A stretch of 35,936 nucleotides of DNA from Gemmatimonadaceae bacterium (GCA_019694735.1 JAIBBJ010000225.1:1-35936), one strand, 5' to 3'; positions 15,435 to 23,854 are shown, counted from the stretch's first letter. Notes: generated from the sequence alone by a model not told the origin. Translations and numbers: made by a program.

Positions 15435-17341
15435 CAGGCGAGCTCGTCCTGCTCCTGCCAGACCGCGATCTTCGCCATCAGCACGCGGAGCGAGACCGGC
15501 TTCACGATGTAGTCGAGCGCGCCCGCGCGCAGGGCGCGCAGCTGGTCGCCTTCCGAGGCGTGCACCGAGACGAAGACCACGCGGAAGTCGCGCGGACGGT
15601 CCACGCGGAGCCGCTCGAACAGCGAGAAGCCGTCGAGCCCGGGCAGGTCGATGTCCATCAGCACGACCGGCCGGCGCCCGCGCACCCGCATCGCCAGGAG
15701 CCCGGCGAGGGCCTCGGGGCCCTTCGAGAACACCTGGTGCGTCAGTCCCCGGCTCGCGAGGGCGTAGCCGAGCAGGTCCGCGAGCGAGGGGTCGTCCTCG
15801 ACCACCACGACATCGGGGGCGATGCCCGCGTCGCCGGTGTTCCACCGGTGGATCCGCTCGCCGGCGTCGCGCGCCGACTGCCACGCCTCCTCCGCGAGAT
15901 GCACGAGGGTGCGTGCCCCCCGGTCGCCATCGGCCGGCCGGTCCGCGATGCCCACGCACCATTCGGTGGGCTCCCCCTCCGAGGCCTCCGCGAATCCGTC
16001 GAGGCGCGCGATCGCCTCGCCGCCGTCCATCGGGAGCAGCACGCCGAGGGCGGTCTCGTCCACGAATCCCGTGCGCGCTCCCTCCGGCGCGAGCGCGGCG
16101 GCCAGGAGGGCGCATTCCCGATGCCAGAGCGCGGTCCCCTGCAGCCCGGCGGGTGGCACCCGCGGCCGCACCACGGCGAGCGCGACCGCGCGGCCGTCCA
16201 CGCCCGCGCTCGCGAGCGACTCCTCGAAGCTCCGCCGGGTCCGCTCGGGGAGCATCAGCGACGTACCCGGATGGATGCCGCGCGCCAGCTGCCGCTGCCG
16301 GCGCAGCTCGAGCAGTCGCGTGATCCGTCGCGTCAACTCGACCGCGACCACCGGCTGCGGTTGGAAGTCGTCGGCCCCCACCCGGAAGAGTGCCTCGCGT
16401 CGCGCCCCGTCGGCGCCGTCCGCGACGACGAGGATCGGGAGCTCGCCGAAGCGGCGGTCGCCACGCACCTGCTGGATCGCCTCCTCCGCATCCATGCCGA
16501 CCCCCGTGGCATCCACGAGCATCAGCGCCGGGGGATCCGCCTGCAGCTGGGCGAACAGGGCGGCCCGGTCGGCGGCGACGCGGACGAACATCCCCTCGCG
16601 CTCCCCGATGGCCTCCAGCAGGGCGGTCAGCGGCGCTCCCGCGGCGAGCGCGACGAGGCTCGCCCCAGCGAGCCCCTGCTGCGCCGCCAACGACTCCGCG
16701 ACGCGGACGACCTCCGCAGCATCGGCCCCGGGATCCACCAGCCGCACCCGCGTCACGCCGGCCGAGGGGAGTTCCGACGCCCCCAGCAGCACGACCGGCA
16801 CACCCTCCGGCAGCGCCGGCAGCGTGTCGCCCCCGGCGATCACGACCTCCGGCACGCCGCTCGCGAGCACGGTCTCGAGCGCCCCCGAGACGATCCGCTC
16901 CACGCCATGCCCGCGGTGAAGCGCCTCGGCGATGAGCGCGGCGGCGGTGTCCTCGCTCACGTCCACGAGCAGGATGCGGTGCACGAGCCGGTCATCGCCG
17001 GCGCCTCGCGCCGCCTCGAACGCGGCCCCGAGCGCCCGCACGAGCTGGCGCACGATCGCCGCACGCCGGTCGCGGTCGCGCACGGGATCGGCCTGCCACC
17101 GCGTGGCGAGCAGCTCCAACCCGGCCGCGAGCCGGCTCACCTCGTGGAAGCCGTAGCTCCCGGCGGTCCCGTGGACGCGGTGCAGTTCGCGCCGCAGCGC
17201 GTCGACCACCTCCACCGACGAGGGGGTCCGCTGGAGATGGTCCGCCAGCATCGTGAGCGCCGCCGTCGTCTTCTCCGCCGTCGCCGCGAAGCGGTCGCGG
17301 AGCGTGGCGAGCGTGCGGTTGAGCTCGGCGGGTGAGGGCAT
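15434..17341 (-). CDS. Hpt - degenerate REC - REC - degenerate GGDEF - REC regulator
   Basis: Regulatory protein of 635 residues with no membrane segment. Residues about 10-112 form a histidine phosphotransfer domain with H57 in HRVHGTAGSYGF. Residues about 120-220 look like a receiver that lost its acceptor Asp. About 228-345 is a second receiver with LMLVDATG (Asp277) but Gln in place of the Lys (DDFQPQP). About 353-500 aligns by eye with a GGDEF domain: MLPERTRRSFEES at the start, VDETALGVLLP where GGDEF should be, and WCVGIADRP after it, so cyclase activity is not expected. Residues 510-635 are a complete receiver (VVVVEDD, LMDIDLPGLDG with D563, K614 in YIVKPV). It heads the HEAT-glycosyltransferase operon and could pass phosphate between the neighbouring hybrid kinase and receivers. 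Confidence 0.88.
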   Translation of the reverse strand: MPSPAELNRTLATLRDRFAATAEKTTAALTMLADHLQRTPSSVEVVDALRRELHRVHGTAGSYGFHEVSRLAAGLELLATRWQADPVRDRDRRAAIVRQLVRALGAAFEAARGAGDDRLVHRILLVDVSEDTAAALIAEALHRGHGVERIVSGALETVLASGVPEVVIAGGDTLPALPEGVPVVLLGASELPSAGVTRVRLVDPGADAAEVVRVAESLAAQQGLAGASLVALAAGAPLTALLEAIGEREGMFVRVAADRAALFAQLQADPPALMLVDATGVGMDAEEAIQQVRGDRRFGELPILVVADGADGARREALFRVGADDFQPQPVVAVELTRRITRLLELRRQRQLARGIHPGTSLMLPERTRRSFEESLASAGVDGRAVALAVVRPRVPPAGLQGTALWHRECALLAAALAPEGARTGFVDETALGVLLPMDGGEAIARLDGFAEASEGEPTEWCVGIADRPADGDRGARTLVHLAEEAWQSARDAGERIHRWNTGDAGIAPDVVVVEDDPSLADLLGYALASRGLTHQVFSKGPEALAGLLAMRVRGRRPVVLMDIDLPGLDGFSLFERLRVDRPRDFRVVFVSVHASEGDQLRALRAGALDYIVKPVSLRVLMAKIAVWQEQDELA

Positions 17342-17446
17342 CGCGGGGACAGGGCGGTTCGCGCGGGAGTGCGCGGGCGAAATCTCGCGCCTCCGTCCGA
17401 CAAAGTGATAGAGGGCGGACACTGCCGAAGTTCGTGACAGGGCGCG

Positions 17447-17475
17447 TTGCCAGCCCCCGGCCGCTCGGGCAGATT
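17447..17475 (+). promoter_or_regulatory. Candidate sigma-70 promoter of the plus arm of the polysaccharide locus
   Basis: TTGCCA (17447-17452) and CAGATT (17470-17475) are separated by 17 bases. Transcription would begin about 7 bases later, next to the ATG at 17483, so the mRNA may be nearly leaderless. It lies in the 141-base gap between the two divergent operons. Matches to the -35 and -10 consensus are partial. Confidence 0.4.
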
Positions 17476-17482
17476 CCCCTGC

Positions 17483-17848
17483 ATGCGCCTTCTGTGCGCC
17501 GACGACGAGCCGGACCTCAGGACCATCCTCGACCTCGCCTTGCGCCTCGATCCGCGGATCGAGGCCGAGATCTTCCCCGCCGGTGACGCCCTGCTCGAAC
17601 GGGCACGTGCCACGGGGGCTGACGCCATCCTCCTCGATGCGATGATGCCGGGAATGGACGGGCTCGAGACCTGCCGCCGACTCAAGGCCGACCCGGCGAC
17701 GGCCGCCATCCCCGTGATCTTCCTCACCGCGCGTGCGCAGGAGGCCGACGAGGCCGCGCTGCGCGCAGCGGGCGCCCTGGCGAGCCTGCCGAAGCCGTTC
17801 GACCCGCTCACCCTCGCCGGCGACCTGCTGCGCGTCCTCGGCCGATGA
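17483..17848 (+). CDS. Single-domain response regulator (CheY-like receiver)
   Basis: Stand-alone receiver of 121 residues with no output domain. It starts MRLLCADDEPDLRTIL (acidic pair D7, D8), has acceptor D52 in AILLDAMMPGMDG, T82 in VIFLTARA and K104 in SLPKPFDP, so it should be phosphorylatable. Start is ATG at 17483, and its stop overlaps the next start as ATGA. It is the first gene of the plus arm and divergent from the Hpt protein. Such small receivers act as phosphate shuttles or bind a target directly. Given its neighbours, a link between Hpt H57 and the polysaccharide machinery is plausible but unproven. Confidence 0.92.
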   Translation: MRLLCADDEPDLRTILDLALRLDPRIEAEIFPAGDALLERARATGADAILLDAMMPGMDGLETCRRLKADPATAAIPVIFLTARAQEADEAALRAAGALASLPKPFDPLTLAGDLLRVLGR

Positions 17849-20496
17849 GCCGGCTGGCGCGCCGGTTCGCGCGGGCGGTCCTGCCGTGGTGCCTCGCCTG
17901 GCGCGCGGCGCACGCACAGCAGGCGCCCGCCGGGCGGTGTCCTCCAGGGACCGACACGATCGTCGCCGCCGGGTGGGCGGCGTATCGCGCCGATGACCTC
18001 GGTCGCGCCGCGGAGCGGTTCGCGGCGGCGCTCGCGGGGTGCCCGCTCGATCATGACGCGACGCTGGGCCGGGCGTACGTGCGCCTGCGCGCCGGCGCGG
18101 TCGCCGAGGCCGATTCGCTGTTCGCGGTGCTCACCGCGCGCGTGCCGCGCTCGGCCGACGCGTGGGAAGGCCGCGCCCGCTCGGCGGAACGCCGGGGGGC
18201 GTCCGTCGAGGCGGTGAGCGCGTGGCGGCAGGTCGTGACGCTCACCGCGGACACCGCGGGCGCCCACCGCGCGGCCCGTGAACGCCTCGATCGGCTCGCG
18301 CCCGGCTGGGACCGGAGCGGCCCGCTCCCCAAGCGCCGCGCGGCGACCCTCGACCTCACGATGCGCGTGCGCGGCGACCGCTTCGAGCTCCGCGATGGCG
18401 ACGAGTGGCGCCCCTTCTACGTGCAGGGGGTGAACCTCGGCGTCGCGCTCCCGGGGCGCTTCCCGACCGAGTTCCCCGAGGACTCCGCGCGCTACGCGCG
18501 CTGGCTCGACCAGATCGCGGCGATGCACGCCAATGCGGTGCGCACGTATACGATCCTGCCGCCGGCCTTCTATCGCGCGCTCCGGGGCCACAACCGCACC
18601 CATCCCGACGCGCTCGTGCACCTGATCCACGGCGTCTGGACGGAGGCGCCCCCGCGCAACGACTTCGGGGACCGCGCCTTCGACGAGGACTTCACCCAGG
18701 AGATCCGCCGCGTCGTGGACCTCCTGCACGGCGCCGCCGAGTTCCCCGCGCGTCCCGGACACGCCGGCGGCCGCTACGATGCGGACGTGTCGCCGTGGGT
18801 GATCGCCTACGTGATCGGGCGCGAATGGGAGCCGTACGCCGTCGGGGGCTACGACGCCGACCCGCGTGCGCCCCGGCGCTTCCTGGGGTCGCACCTCGTG
18901 CTCGAGGCGGGGACGCCCACCGAGGCATGGCTCGCGCGCCATTGCGATGCGCTGCTCGCCTACGAGGAGGCCACCTACAACGCGCAACGGCCGATCGCCT
19001 TCACGAACTGGCCGACGACCGACCCCATCCGCCATGCGACCGAGACCTCGTTCGCGGACCAGATGCGGTTCCGCGGGATCCCGTGGCGACCCGACCAGGC
19101 GCGCGGCCCCGTGCACGAGGAGGAGGGCGCGGCACTCGACCCGGCCCACGTGCGCCCCACCGCGCGCGCCGCGGCCGGGTGGTTCGCCAGCTACCACGTC
19201 TATCCGTACTACCCCGACTTCATGCTGCTCGACCCGGGGTATCGCGCTGCGGCCTCGAGCCTCGGCCCGTCGCCGTACTTCGGCTACCTGCAGGAGCTGA
19301 AGCGCGTGACCGCCGGCCTGCCGCTCCTCATCGCGGAGTTCGGCCTTCCCACCAGCCGCGGCGACGCCCATCAGCATCCGACCGGCTGGGACCATGGCGG
19401 CCTCGGCGAGGCGCGAGCCGCGGCACTCTACGTGCGCATGGCGCGCGAGATCCGCGAGGCCGGTGCGGCCGGTGCCATCGCGTTCGCATGGATCGATGAA
19501 TGGTTCAAGACGAACTGGTCCGTCGTCGACGCCGAGCAGCCGGCGGTGCACGACCCGCGCTGGCACAACGTCCTCGACCCGGAGGAGCACTACGGACTGC
19601 TCGCGCTCCGGGCCGGGCCGGAGGGGGCGACCCCGCTCCCCGGCGGCGACGTGGCGCGGTGGCGAGCGCTCCCGATCCACGCGGAAGGCACGCTGGGTGC
19701 GGCCGGCCGCGCACGGCTGCGCGTGGGGTACGACGAGGCATACGTGTATCTCGCACTCGAAGCCGAGGCGTGGGCGGACCGTCCCTTCGCCTGGGACGTG
19801 ACCCGCCTGCAGTTCGCCATCGACACCTACGACGCGGCGCGCGGGCAGCACCGCCTGCCGACGAGCGGCGTCCGGAGCGCGGCGGGCTTCGAGTTCCTCG
19901 TCGAGCTCGGCGCGCCGGATGACGGACGACTGCGTGTCGTGCCCGAATACCTGGTCCAGGCACCGTTGTCACTGACGCTCGCGCGCGACTCCTGGGGCGT
20001 GCCGTTCCGGCACCCGGTGCTGTCCGTGCCGCGCGACGACGCCGTCTTCGACTCGCTCTGGGCGATGACCAACCGGCCCCGCTACCTGCCGGATGGGACG
20101 CTCGTGCCGGCTCAGGGGCTCGAGGTCGGACGCCTGCGGTATGGCGACGCGTCCCTGCTCTCGATCGCCGACTGGTGGTACGATCAGGGCGCGGGTATGC
20201 TCCAGTTGCGCCTGCCGTGGGGGCTGCTGAACGTCGCCGATCCGTCCTCGCGGCGCGTCCTCGATGAACGCGGCGGCTCGGAGGGCACGACGGTGACCGC
20301 GGGATTCCGCATCGGCGTCGTGGCGCTCGGGCGCGGGGGCCGCGTCGGCGGCACCCTTCCCGCGTTGGACGCCGACGGCCGCTGGCCACTCGACCGCCTC
20401 ACCCTCTGGACCTGGCCCACCTGGGACACCCCGACGTGGCACGAGTACCTCAAGCCCGCCTACACGGCGCTGCAACAGCTGTGGCGCGCGCCATGA
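17845..20496 (+). CDS. Secreted TPR plus clan-A glycoside hydrolase with C-terminal beta domain
   Basis: Exported protein of 883 residues. The signal peptide probably ends after AHA (residue 24). Residues about 40-155 contain TPR-like helical pairs (YRADDLGRAAERFAAALAG). Residues about 175-560 resemble a clan-A TIM-barrel hydrolase. It begins WRPFYVQGVNLGVALPG, has candidate acid/base E327 in YVIGREWEP at the end of strand 4, and candidate nucleophile E498 in LLIAEFGLP at strand 7; AFAWIDEWFKTNW lies on the last strand. The remainder (about 600-880) is beta-rich and resembles a CBM9/DOMON-type sugar-binding domain (DEAYVYLALEAEAW, LQFAIDTYDA). Hydrolases accompany other synthase-dependent polysaccharides, where they trim or release chain. 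It overlaps its neighbours on both sides (ATGA). Substrate unknown. Confidence 0.85.
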   Translation: MSRLARRFARAVLPWCLAWRAAHAQQAPAGRCPPGTDTIVAAGWAAYRADDLGRAAERFAAALAGCPLDHDATLGRAYVRLRAGAVAEADSLFAVLTARVPRSADAWEGRARSAERRGASVEAVSAWRQVVTLTADTAGAHRAARERLDRLAPGWDRSGPLPKRRAATLDLTMRVRGDRFELRDGDEWRPFYVQGVNLGVALPGRFPTEFPEDSARYARWLDQIAAMHANAVRTYTILPPAFYRALRGHNRTHPDALVHLIHGVWTEAPPRNDFGDRAFDEDFTQEIRRVVDLLHGAAEFPARPGHAGGRYDADVSPWVIAYVIGREWEPYAVGGYDADPRAPRRFLGSHLVLEAGTPTEAWLARHCDALLAYEEATYNAQRPIAFTNWPTTDPIRHATETSFADQMRFRGIPWRPDQARGPVHEEEGAALDPAHVRPTARAAAGWFASYHVYPYYPDFMLLDPGYRAAASSLGPSPYFGYLQELKRVTAGLPLLIAEFGLPTSRGDAHQHPTGWDHGGLGEARAAALYVRMAREIREAGAAGAIAFAWIDEWFKTNWSVVDAEQPAVHDPRWHNVLDPEEHYGLLALRAGPEGATPLPGGDVARWRALPIHAEGTLGAAGRARLRVGYDEAYVYLALEAEAWADRPFAWDVTRLQFAIDTYDAARGQHRLPTSGVRSAAGFEFLVELGAPDDGRLRVVPEYLVQAPLSLTLARDSWGVPFRHPVLSVPRDDAVFDSLWAMTNRPRYLPDGTLVPAQGLEVGRLRYGDASLLSIADWWYDQGAGMLQLRLPWGLLNVADPSSRRVLDERGGSEGTTVTAGFRIGVVALGRGGRVGGTLPALDADGRWPLDRLTLWTWPTWDTPTWHEYLKPAYTALQQLWRAP

Positions 20497-22103
20497 CCGG
20501 ACGCGCGCGCGGCGTCCGGATCGCGGTCGCGGTGACGCTGGGGCTCGCGACCGCCGCGGCGCCGCGCGCCGGCGCGCAGGTCGCGGTCGGGGATTCGCTC
20601 TGGCAGCTCGGACGGCACGACGAGGCGGCCGCAGCGTACCGGAAGGCGCTCGAGGAGGACCGCTTGTCCGTGCGCGCGAACTTCCGCGTCGCGCAGGTAC
20701 TGGCCTGGAGCAACAACATCGACTCCGCCCTCGTGCTCCTGCGCGCCGCACGGGTGCGCGTGCCGGACGATCCCGACCTGCGCTACACCGAGGCGATGTA
20801 CCTGTCGTGGGTGCGTCGCTTCGACGAGGCCCTCGTGCGGTACGATTCGGTGCTCACCCTGCTGCCGCCGGGTGAGGCGGGGTATGTGCGCCTCGCGCGC
20901 GCACGCACGCTCTCGTGGGCCGGCCGGCTCGACGAGGCGGCCCGCGCGTACTCGGCCCTGCTCGCGGCGGACGCCAGCGATCGCGAGGCGCGGTTCGGAC
21001 TCGCTCAGGTCAGCGCGTGGAGCGGGCGGCTCGATGAGGCGGCCGCGCGCTACGAGGCCCTCCTCGCCGAGGCGCCGGGGGACGTGCGGACGCTCGTCGG
21101 GCTCGGGAACCTGCGACTCTGGCAACAGCGGCCGGGGGCGGCGCGCCGACTCGCGGAACGGGCATGGGCGGTGGACAGCACCGACGCCGGGGTGCGCGAC
21201 CTGCGGCGCGCCGTCGCCGCCGCCGGCGCGCCGCAGGTCGAGGTGTCGAGCGACTACTCCGAGGACTCCGACCGCAACGTGAACCGGTGGCGCGCCGTTC
21301 GCCTCGGCGCGCTGCTGTTCGACCGGGCCCGCGGGGGCGTCGCCGTCGCGCAGTTGGAGGCCACCGATCCCGCCCGCATCTCGCGCCGCACGATGCTCGA
21401 GGGCTCGCTCGCCGTGCCGGTGCTCCGCGGCAACATCACCGGCGTGCTCGCGCTGCGACAGATGACGCCCGGCCCCCGCGATCCCGGCGGGACCGCGGCG
21501 CCGGCCCGCGATGTGCTCAGCGGCCGCCTCACGCTCAGCCAGCGGCTGCGCCCGACGCTCACCGCCTACGGCACCGTCGCGCGCTGGCCGTTCGACGAGA
21601 TCGCCGCGGTCGCGCCGCTCGCACTCGATGTGACGCAGTTCGACCTGTCCGTCGATTGGCGGGTGCGTCCGCGCCTCACCGTCGCCGGCGCGCTCAGCCT
21701 GCTCGACTGGTCGGACGGCAACACCAAGCGCACGTGGACCACCCGCGCGACCCGTACGCTGCCGCACGGCTTCTCGGCGGGCATCAGCGCGCTCGGCTTC
21801 GGCTTCGACCGCCGGGCGTCGCGCTACTTCTCGCCGCCGCGCTTCGTCACCGGCGAACTGACCGGGGGCTGGTCACGCGAGACCCCGCGGTGGAGCCTCG
21901 GCGTCGGCGCAGGACTCGGAGTCCAGCGCGTGGACACCGCGGCGATGCAGGATCAATGGCACCTCGACGCGCGCGCGGCCCGTACGTGGGCGGGCGGCTG
22001 GACCGCGGAAGTGCACGGCGGACGCAGCACGAGCGCGGCTGCGTCCGCCGTCGGAGCCTACGCCTACTCGACGCTCGGCGTCGTCCTGCGCCGGACCTTC
22101 TGA
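20493..22103 (+). CDS. TPR plus YaiO-like outer-membrane beta-barrel protein
   Basis: Exported protein of 536 residues. The signal peptide likely ends after AGA (residue 28). Residues about 30-215 hold about five TPR units with the recurring pattern GRLDEAARAYSALLA. Residues about 235-536 are alternating amphipathic strands ending in an aromatic (VVLRRTF), the mark of an outer-membrane barrel; this layout matches YaiO-type proteins and is analogous to PgaA and BcsC. It would form the exit for a polysaccharide, with the TPRs recruiting periplasmic partners. Start ATG at 20493 overlaps the hydrolase stop as ATGA. Its stop is only four bases from the end of the convergent DUF2911 gene, and I see no terminator between them. 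A sixteen-strand porin-like channel has not been verified. Confidence 0.85.
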   Translation: MTGRARGVRIAVAVTLGLATAAAPRAGAQVAVGDSLWQLGRHDEAAAAYRKALEEDRLSVRANFRVAQVLAWSNNIDSALVLLRAARVRVPDDPDLRYTEAMYLSWVRRFDEALVRYDSVLTLLPPGEAGYVRLARARTLSWAGRLDEAARAYSALLAADASDREARFGLAQVSAWSGRLDEAAARYEALLAEAPGDVRTLVGLGNLRLWQQRPGAARRLAERAWAVDSTDAGVRDLRRAVAAAGAPQVEVSSDYSEDSDRNVNRWRAVRLGALLFDRARGGVAVAQLEATDPARISRRTMLEGSLAVPVLRGNITGVLALRQMTPGPRDPGGTAAPARDVLSGRLTLSQRLRPTLTAYGTVARWPFDEIAAVAPLALDVTQFDLSVDWRVRPRLTVAGALSLLDWSDGNTKRTWTTRATRTLPHGFSAGISALGFGFDRRASRYFSPPRFVTGELTGGWSRETPRWSLGVGAGLGVQRVDTAAMQDQWHLDARAARTWAGGWTAEVHGGRSTSAAASAVGAYAYSTLGVVLRRTF

Positions 22104-22107
22104 GCGC

Positions 22108-22674
22108 TCACTTCGCGGCCCAGTCGGTCGAGAGGTGCAGCGTGCCCCACGCGATGGTGAGCTTGCCCGCCGCCGGGCCGCTCGCCGGCGGCACGAACGC
22201 GATCTGCAGCGACTCGACCGGCTCGTGCAGCGTCCGCGCGGTCAGCGGGACACGCGCGAGGTCCTTGGACTTGTCGTACTCGGTGCCCCACTGGCCGGTG
22301 TTGCGATTGATGATCAGGAAGTACTTCCCGCCCTCGCGGATCGAGTAGAGCGAGTACGCCCCGGCAGGCACCGCCACGCCGCCGATCGTCAGGTCCGCCT
22401 GTGTGGTCAGCGTCGTCGAGCTGTTCGCGCCCGTGCGCCAGACCGTGCCGTCGGTGGCCAGCTCGGTCGGGACGGCGCGGCCGCGCGCGTGCGGCTGGCC
22501 GTAGTCCACCGTGATGGTCTTGGCCGCCGCAGGCGCCTGCCCCTGCACGCGCGGCGCCGTCAGCGTGACGACCGCGGTCGCGCGGGTGCTGGGCGCGGCG
22601 GAGAGAGTCTGGGCGGCACTGGGCGCCGCAACGGTCATGACGAGGAGAGCGGCAAGAACGGGACTGGTGCGCAT
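22108..22674 (-). CDS. Secreted DUF2911 protein
   Basis: Exported protein of 188 residues with a cleavable signal peptide (SPVLAALLVMTVAAPSAAQ). It carries the DUF2911 fold marks ITVDYGQPHARGR, WRTGANSSTTLTT and AGAYSLYSIREGGKYFLIIN, with GQWGTEYD after. DUF2911 proteins are common secreted proteins in Bacteroidota and Gemmatimonadota and have no assigned function. The start at ATG 22674 is chosen because it begins the signal peptide; a GTG at 22740 would add a Pro/Arg-rich segment unlike an export signal. A TACATT at about 22724-22729 on the minus strand may serve as -10. It is convergent with the barrel gene and divergent from the MerR regulator. Confidence 0.83.
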   Translation of the reverse strand: MRTSPVLAALLVMTVAAPSAAQTLSAAPSTRATAVVTLTAPRVQGQAPAAAKTITVDYGQPHARGRAVPTELATDGTVWRTGANSSTTLTTQADLTIGGVAVPAGAYSLYSIREGGKYFLIINRNTGQWGTEYDKSKDLARVPLTARTLHEPVESLQIAFVPPASGPAAGKLTIAWGTLHLSTDWAAK

Positions 22675-22810
22675 CGGTCTCTTGGAGGGGTGAAGGAGGA
22701 CAGGCCGCGGTGGGCCGATGCTCAATGTACGCCGGAGCATGCGGCGGAGTTCTCCAAGGATCCACGGGATGCTGTAGTCGGGATACGGGCGCGCCCTCGC
22801 GTCCGATGCC

Positions 22811-22889
22811 TGTCTAGCAACACTGACACTTTCTACTTCTGTTCATGTATCGTTTGCAGATTGTCTAGATAAATAGCTTGACAGTTTCG
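22811..22889. repeat. Repeated elements in the regulator's upstream region
   Basis: TGTCTAG occurs at 22811 and again at 22862, and TGACAcTTTC (22824) recurs as TGACAgTTTC (22879); the spacing between the two elements is 13 and 17 bases. ACAG-TTTCG-CTGT (22881-22893) is a short inverted repeat inside the promoter spacer. The stretch from about 22805 is far more AT-rich than its surroundings. Confidence 0.5.
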
Positions 22890-22906
22890 CTGTTCGTCCA
22901 AATATT
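22878..22906 (+). promoter_or_regulatory. Sigma-70 promoter of the CarH-like regulator, probably leaderless
   Basis: A perfect -35 TTGACA (22878-22883) is followed after 17 bases by AATATT (22901-22906). The expected transcription start falls on or next to the ATG at 22913. Repeats overlap the -35 and spacer, fitting autoregulation. Confidence 0.6.
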
Positions 22907-22912
22907 TCCGCC

Positions 22913-23854
22913 ATGACCGAGTCCACCGGAAAGCCCGTCCTTCACCCGATGCGCGTCGTCGCGCAACGCACCGGGTTGACCCCCGATCTGCTGCGGGCGT
23001 GGGAGAAGCGCTACGGGGCGGTCGCCCCCGTCCGATCCGCGGGCGGACAACGGCACTACACGGATGCGGACGTCGAGCGGCTCTCGCTCCTCGTGCGCGC
23101 CACGCGCTCCGGTCGGCAGATCGGCCAGGTCGCGTCGCTTGCCAACGCCGAACTGCAGAAGGTCATCGAGGCAGACGAGCGCGCGGCCGCGCTGAACCGC
23201 GCGCCGTCAAGCGACGGCCCGGCCCCAGAGATCTTCCTGTCCACGGCCCTGATGGCGATCGAGGCGTTCGACGCGTACACGCTCGAGCAGACCCTGCGGG
23301 CGGCGGCGCTCCGCCTGCCCGCCGATGACGTGCTCGATCAGGTCTTCGGCCCGCTGCTCTTCACGGTCGGCTCGCTGTGGCACCAAGGGCAGCTGCAGCC
23401 GGCCAATGAGCACCTTGCCTCGACGACGATCCGTCGGGTGCTGACCTGGATGGGCGAGGTCGCGTCACCCGGGATGGGGGCGCCCGTCGTGATCGTCGGC
23501 ACCCCGGCCGGACACCTCCACGAGATCGGCGCCATGCTCGCCGCGACCACCGCCAGCGGCAGCGGGTGGCGGGTGATCTACCTCGGGCCCAACCTGCCGG
23601 CGGAGGAGCTCGCGCGCGCCGCCAAGCAGGTGAAGGCCGACGTGGTGGCGCTCTCCATCGTCTATCCGACGTCCGACACCACCGTCGTGGACGAGCTCCG
23701 GCGCCTGCGCGCGCACCTGCCGTCCACCACGGGCATCGTGGTCGGTGGCGCCGGCGCGACGAGCTACGGGGACGTGCTGAGGGAGATCGGCGCCGATGCC
23801 CTGAACTCGCTCACGGCGCTGCGGCAGTGGCTGCGCCGCCGGGTGCGGGGCTGA
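22913..23854 (+). CDS. CarH/LitR-type MerR regulator with cobalamin-binding domain
   Basis: Transcription factor of 313 residues. The N-terminal MerR winged helix spans about 11-80 (RVVAQRTGLTPDLLRAWEKRYG, then GGQRHYTDADV). A helical bundle follows (about 105-185) with the W-x9-E-H motif: W156, E166, H167. The B12-binding Rossmann domain (190-313) has H203 in HLHEIG, LSIVYPTSD and VVGGAGATSYG. In CarH photoreceptors adenosylcobalamin drives tetramer formation and repression in the dark, and light breaks it. The Trp, the His beside it (H157), the Glu-His pair and the lower-ligand His are all kept here, though the acidic residue of the usual E/D-x-H-x-x-G motif is His201. No carotenoid or photolyase gene is adjacent, so targets are unknown beyond likely autoregulation. 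Confidence 0.9.
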   Translation: MTESTGKPVLHPMRVVAQRTGLTPDLLRAWEKRYGAVAPVRSAGGQRHYTDADVERLSLLVRATRSGRQIGQVASLANAELQKVIEADERAAALNRAPSSDGPAPEIFLSTALMAIEAFDAYTLEQTLRAAALRLPADDVLDQVFGPLLFTVGSLWHQGQLQPANEHLASTTIRRVLTWMGEVASPGMGAPVVIVGTPAGHLHEIGAMLAATTASGSGWRVIYLGPNLPAEELARAAKQVKADVVALSIVYPTSDTTVVDELRRLRAHLPSTTGIVVGGAGATSYGDVLREIGADALNSLTALRQWLRRRVRG

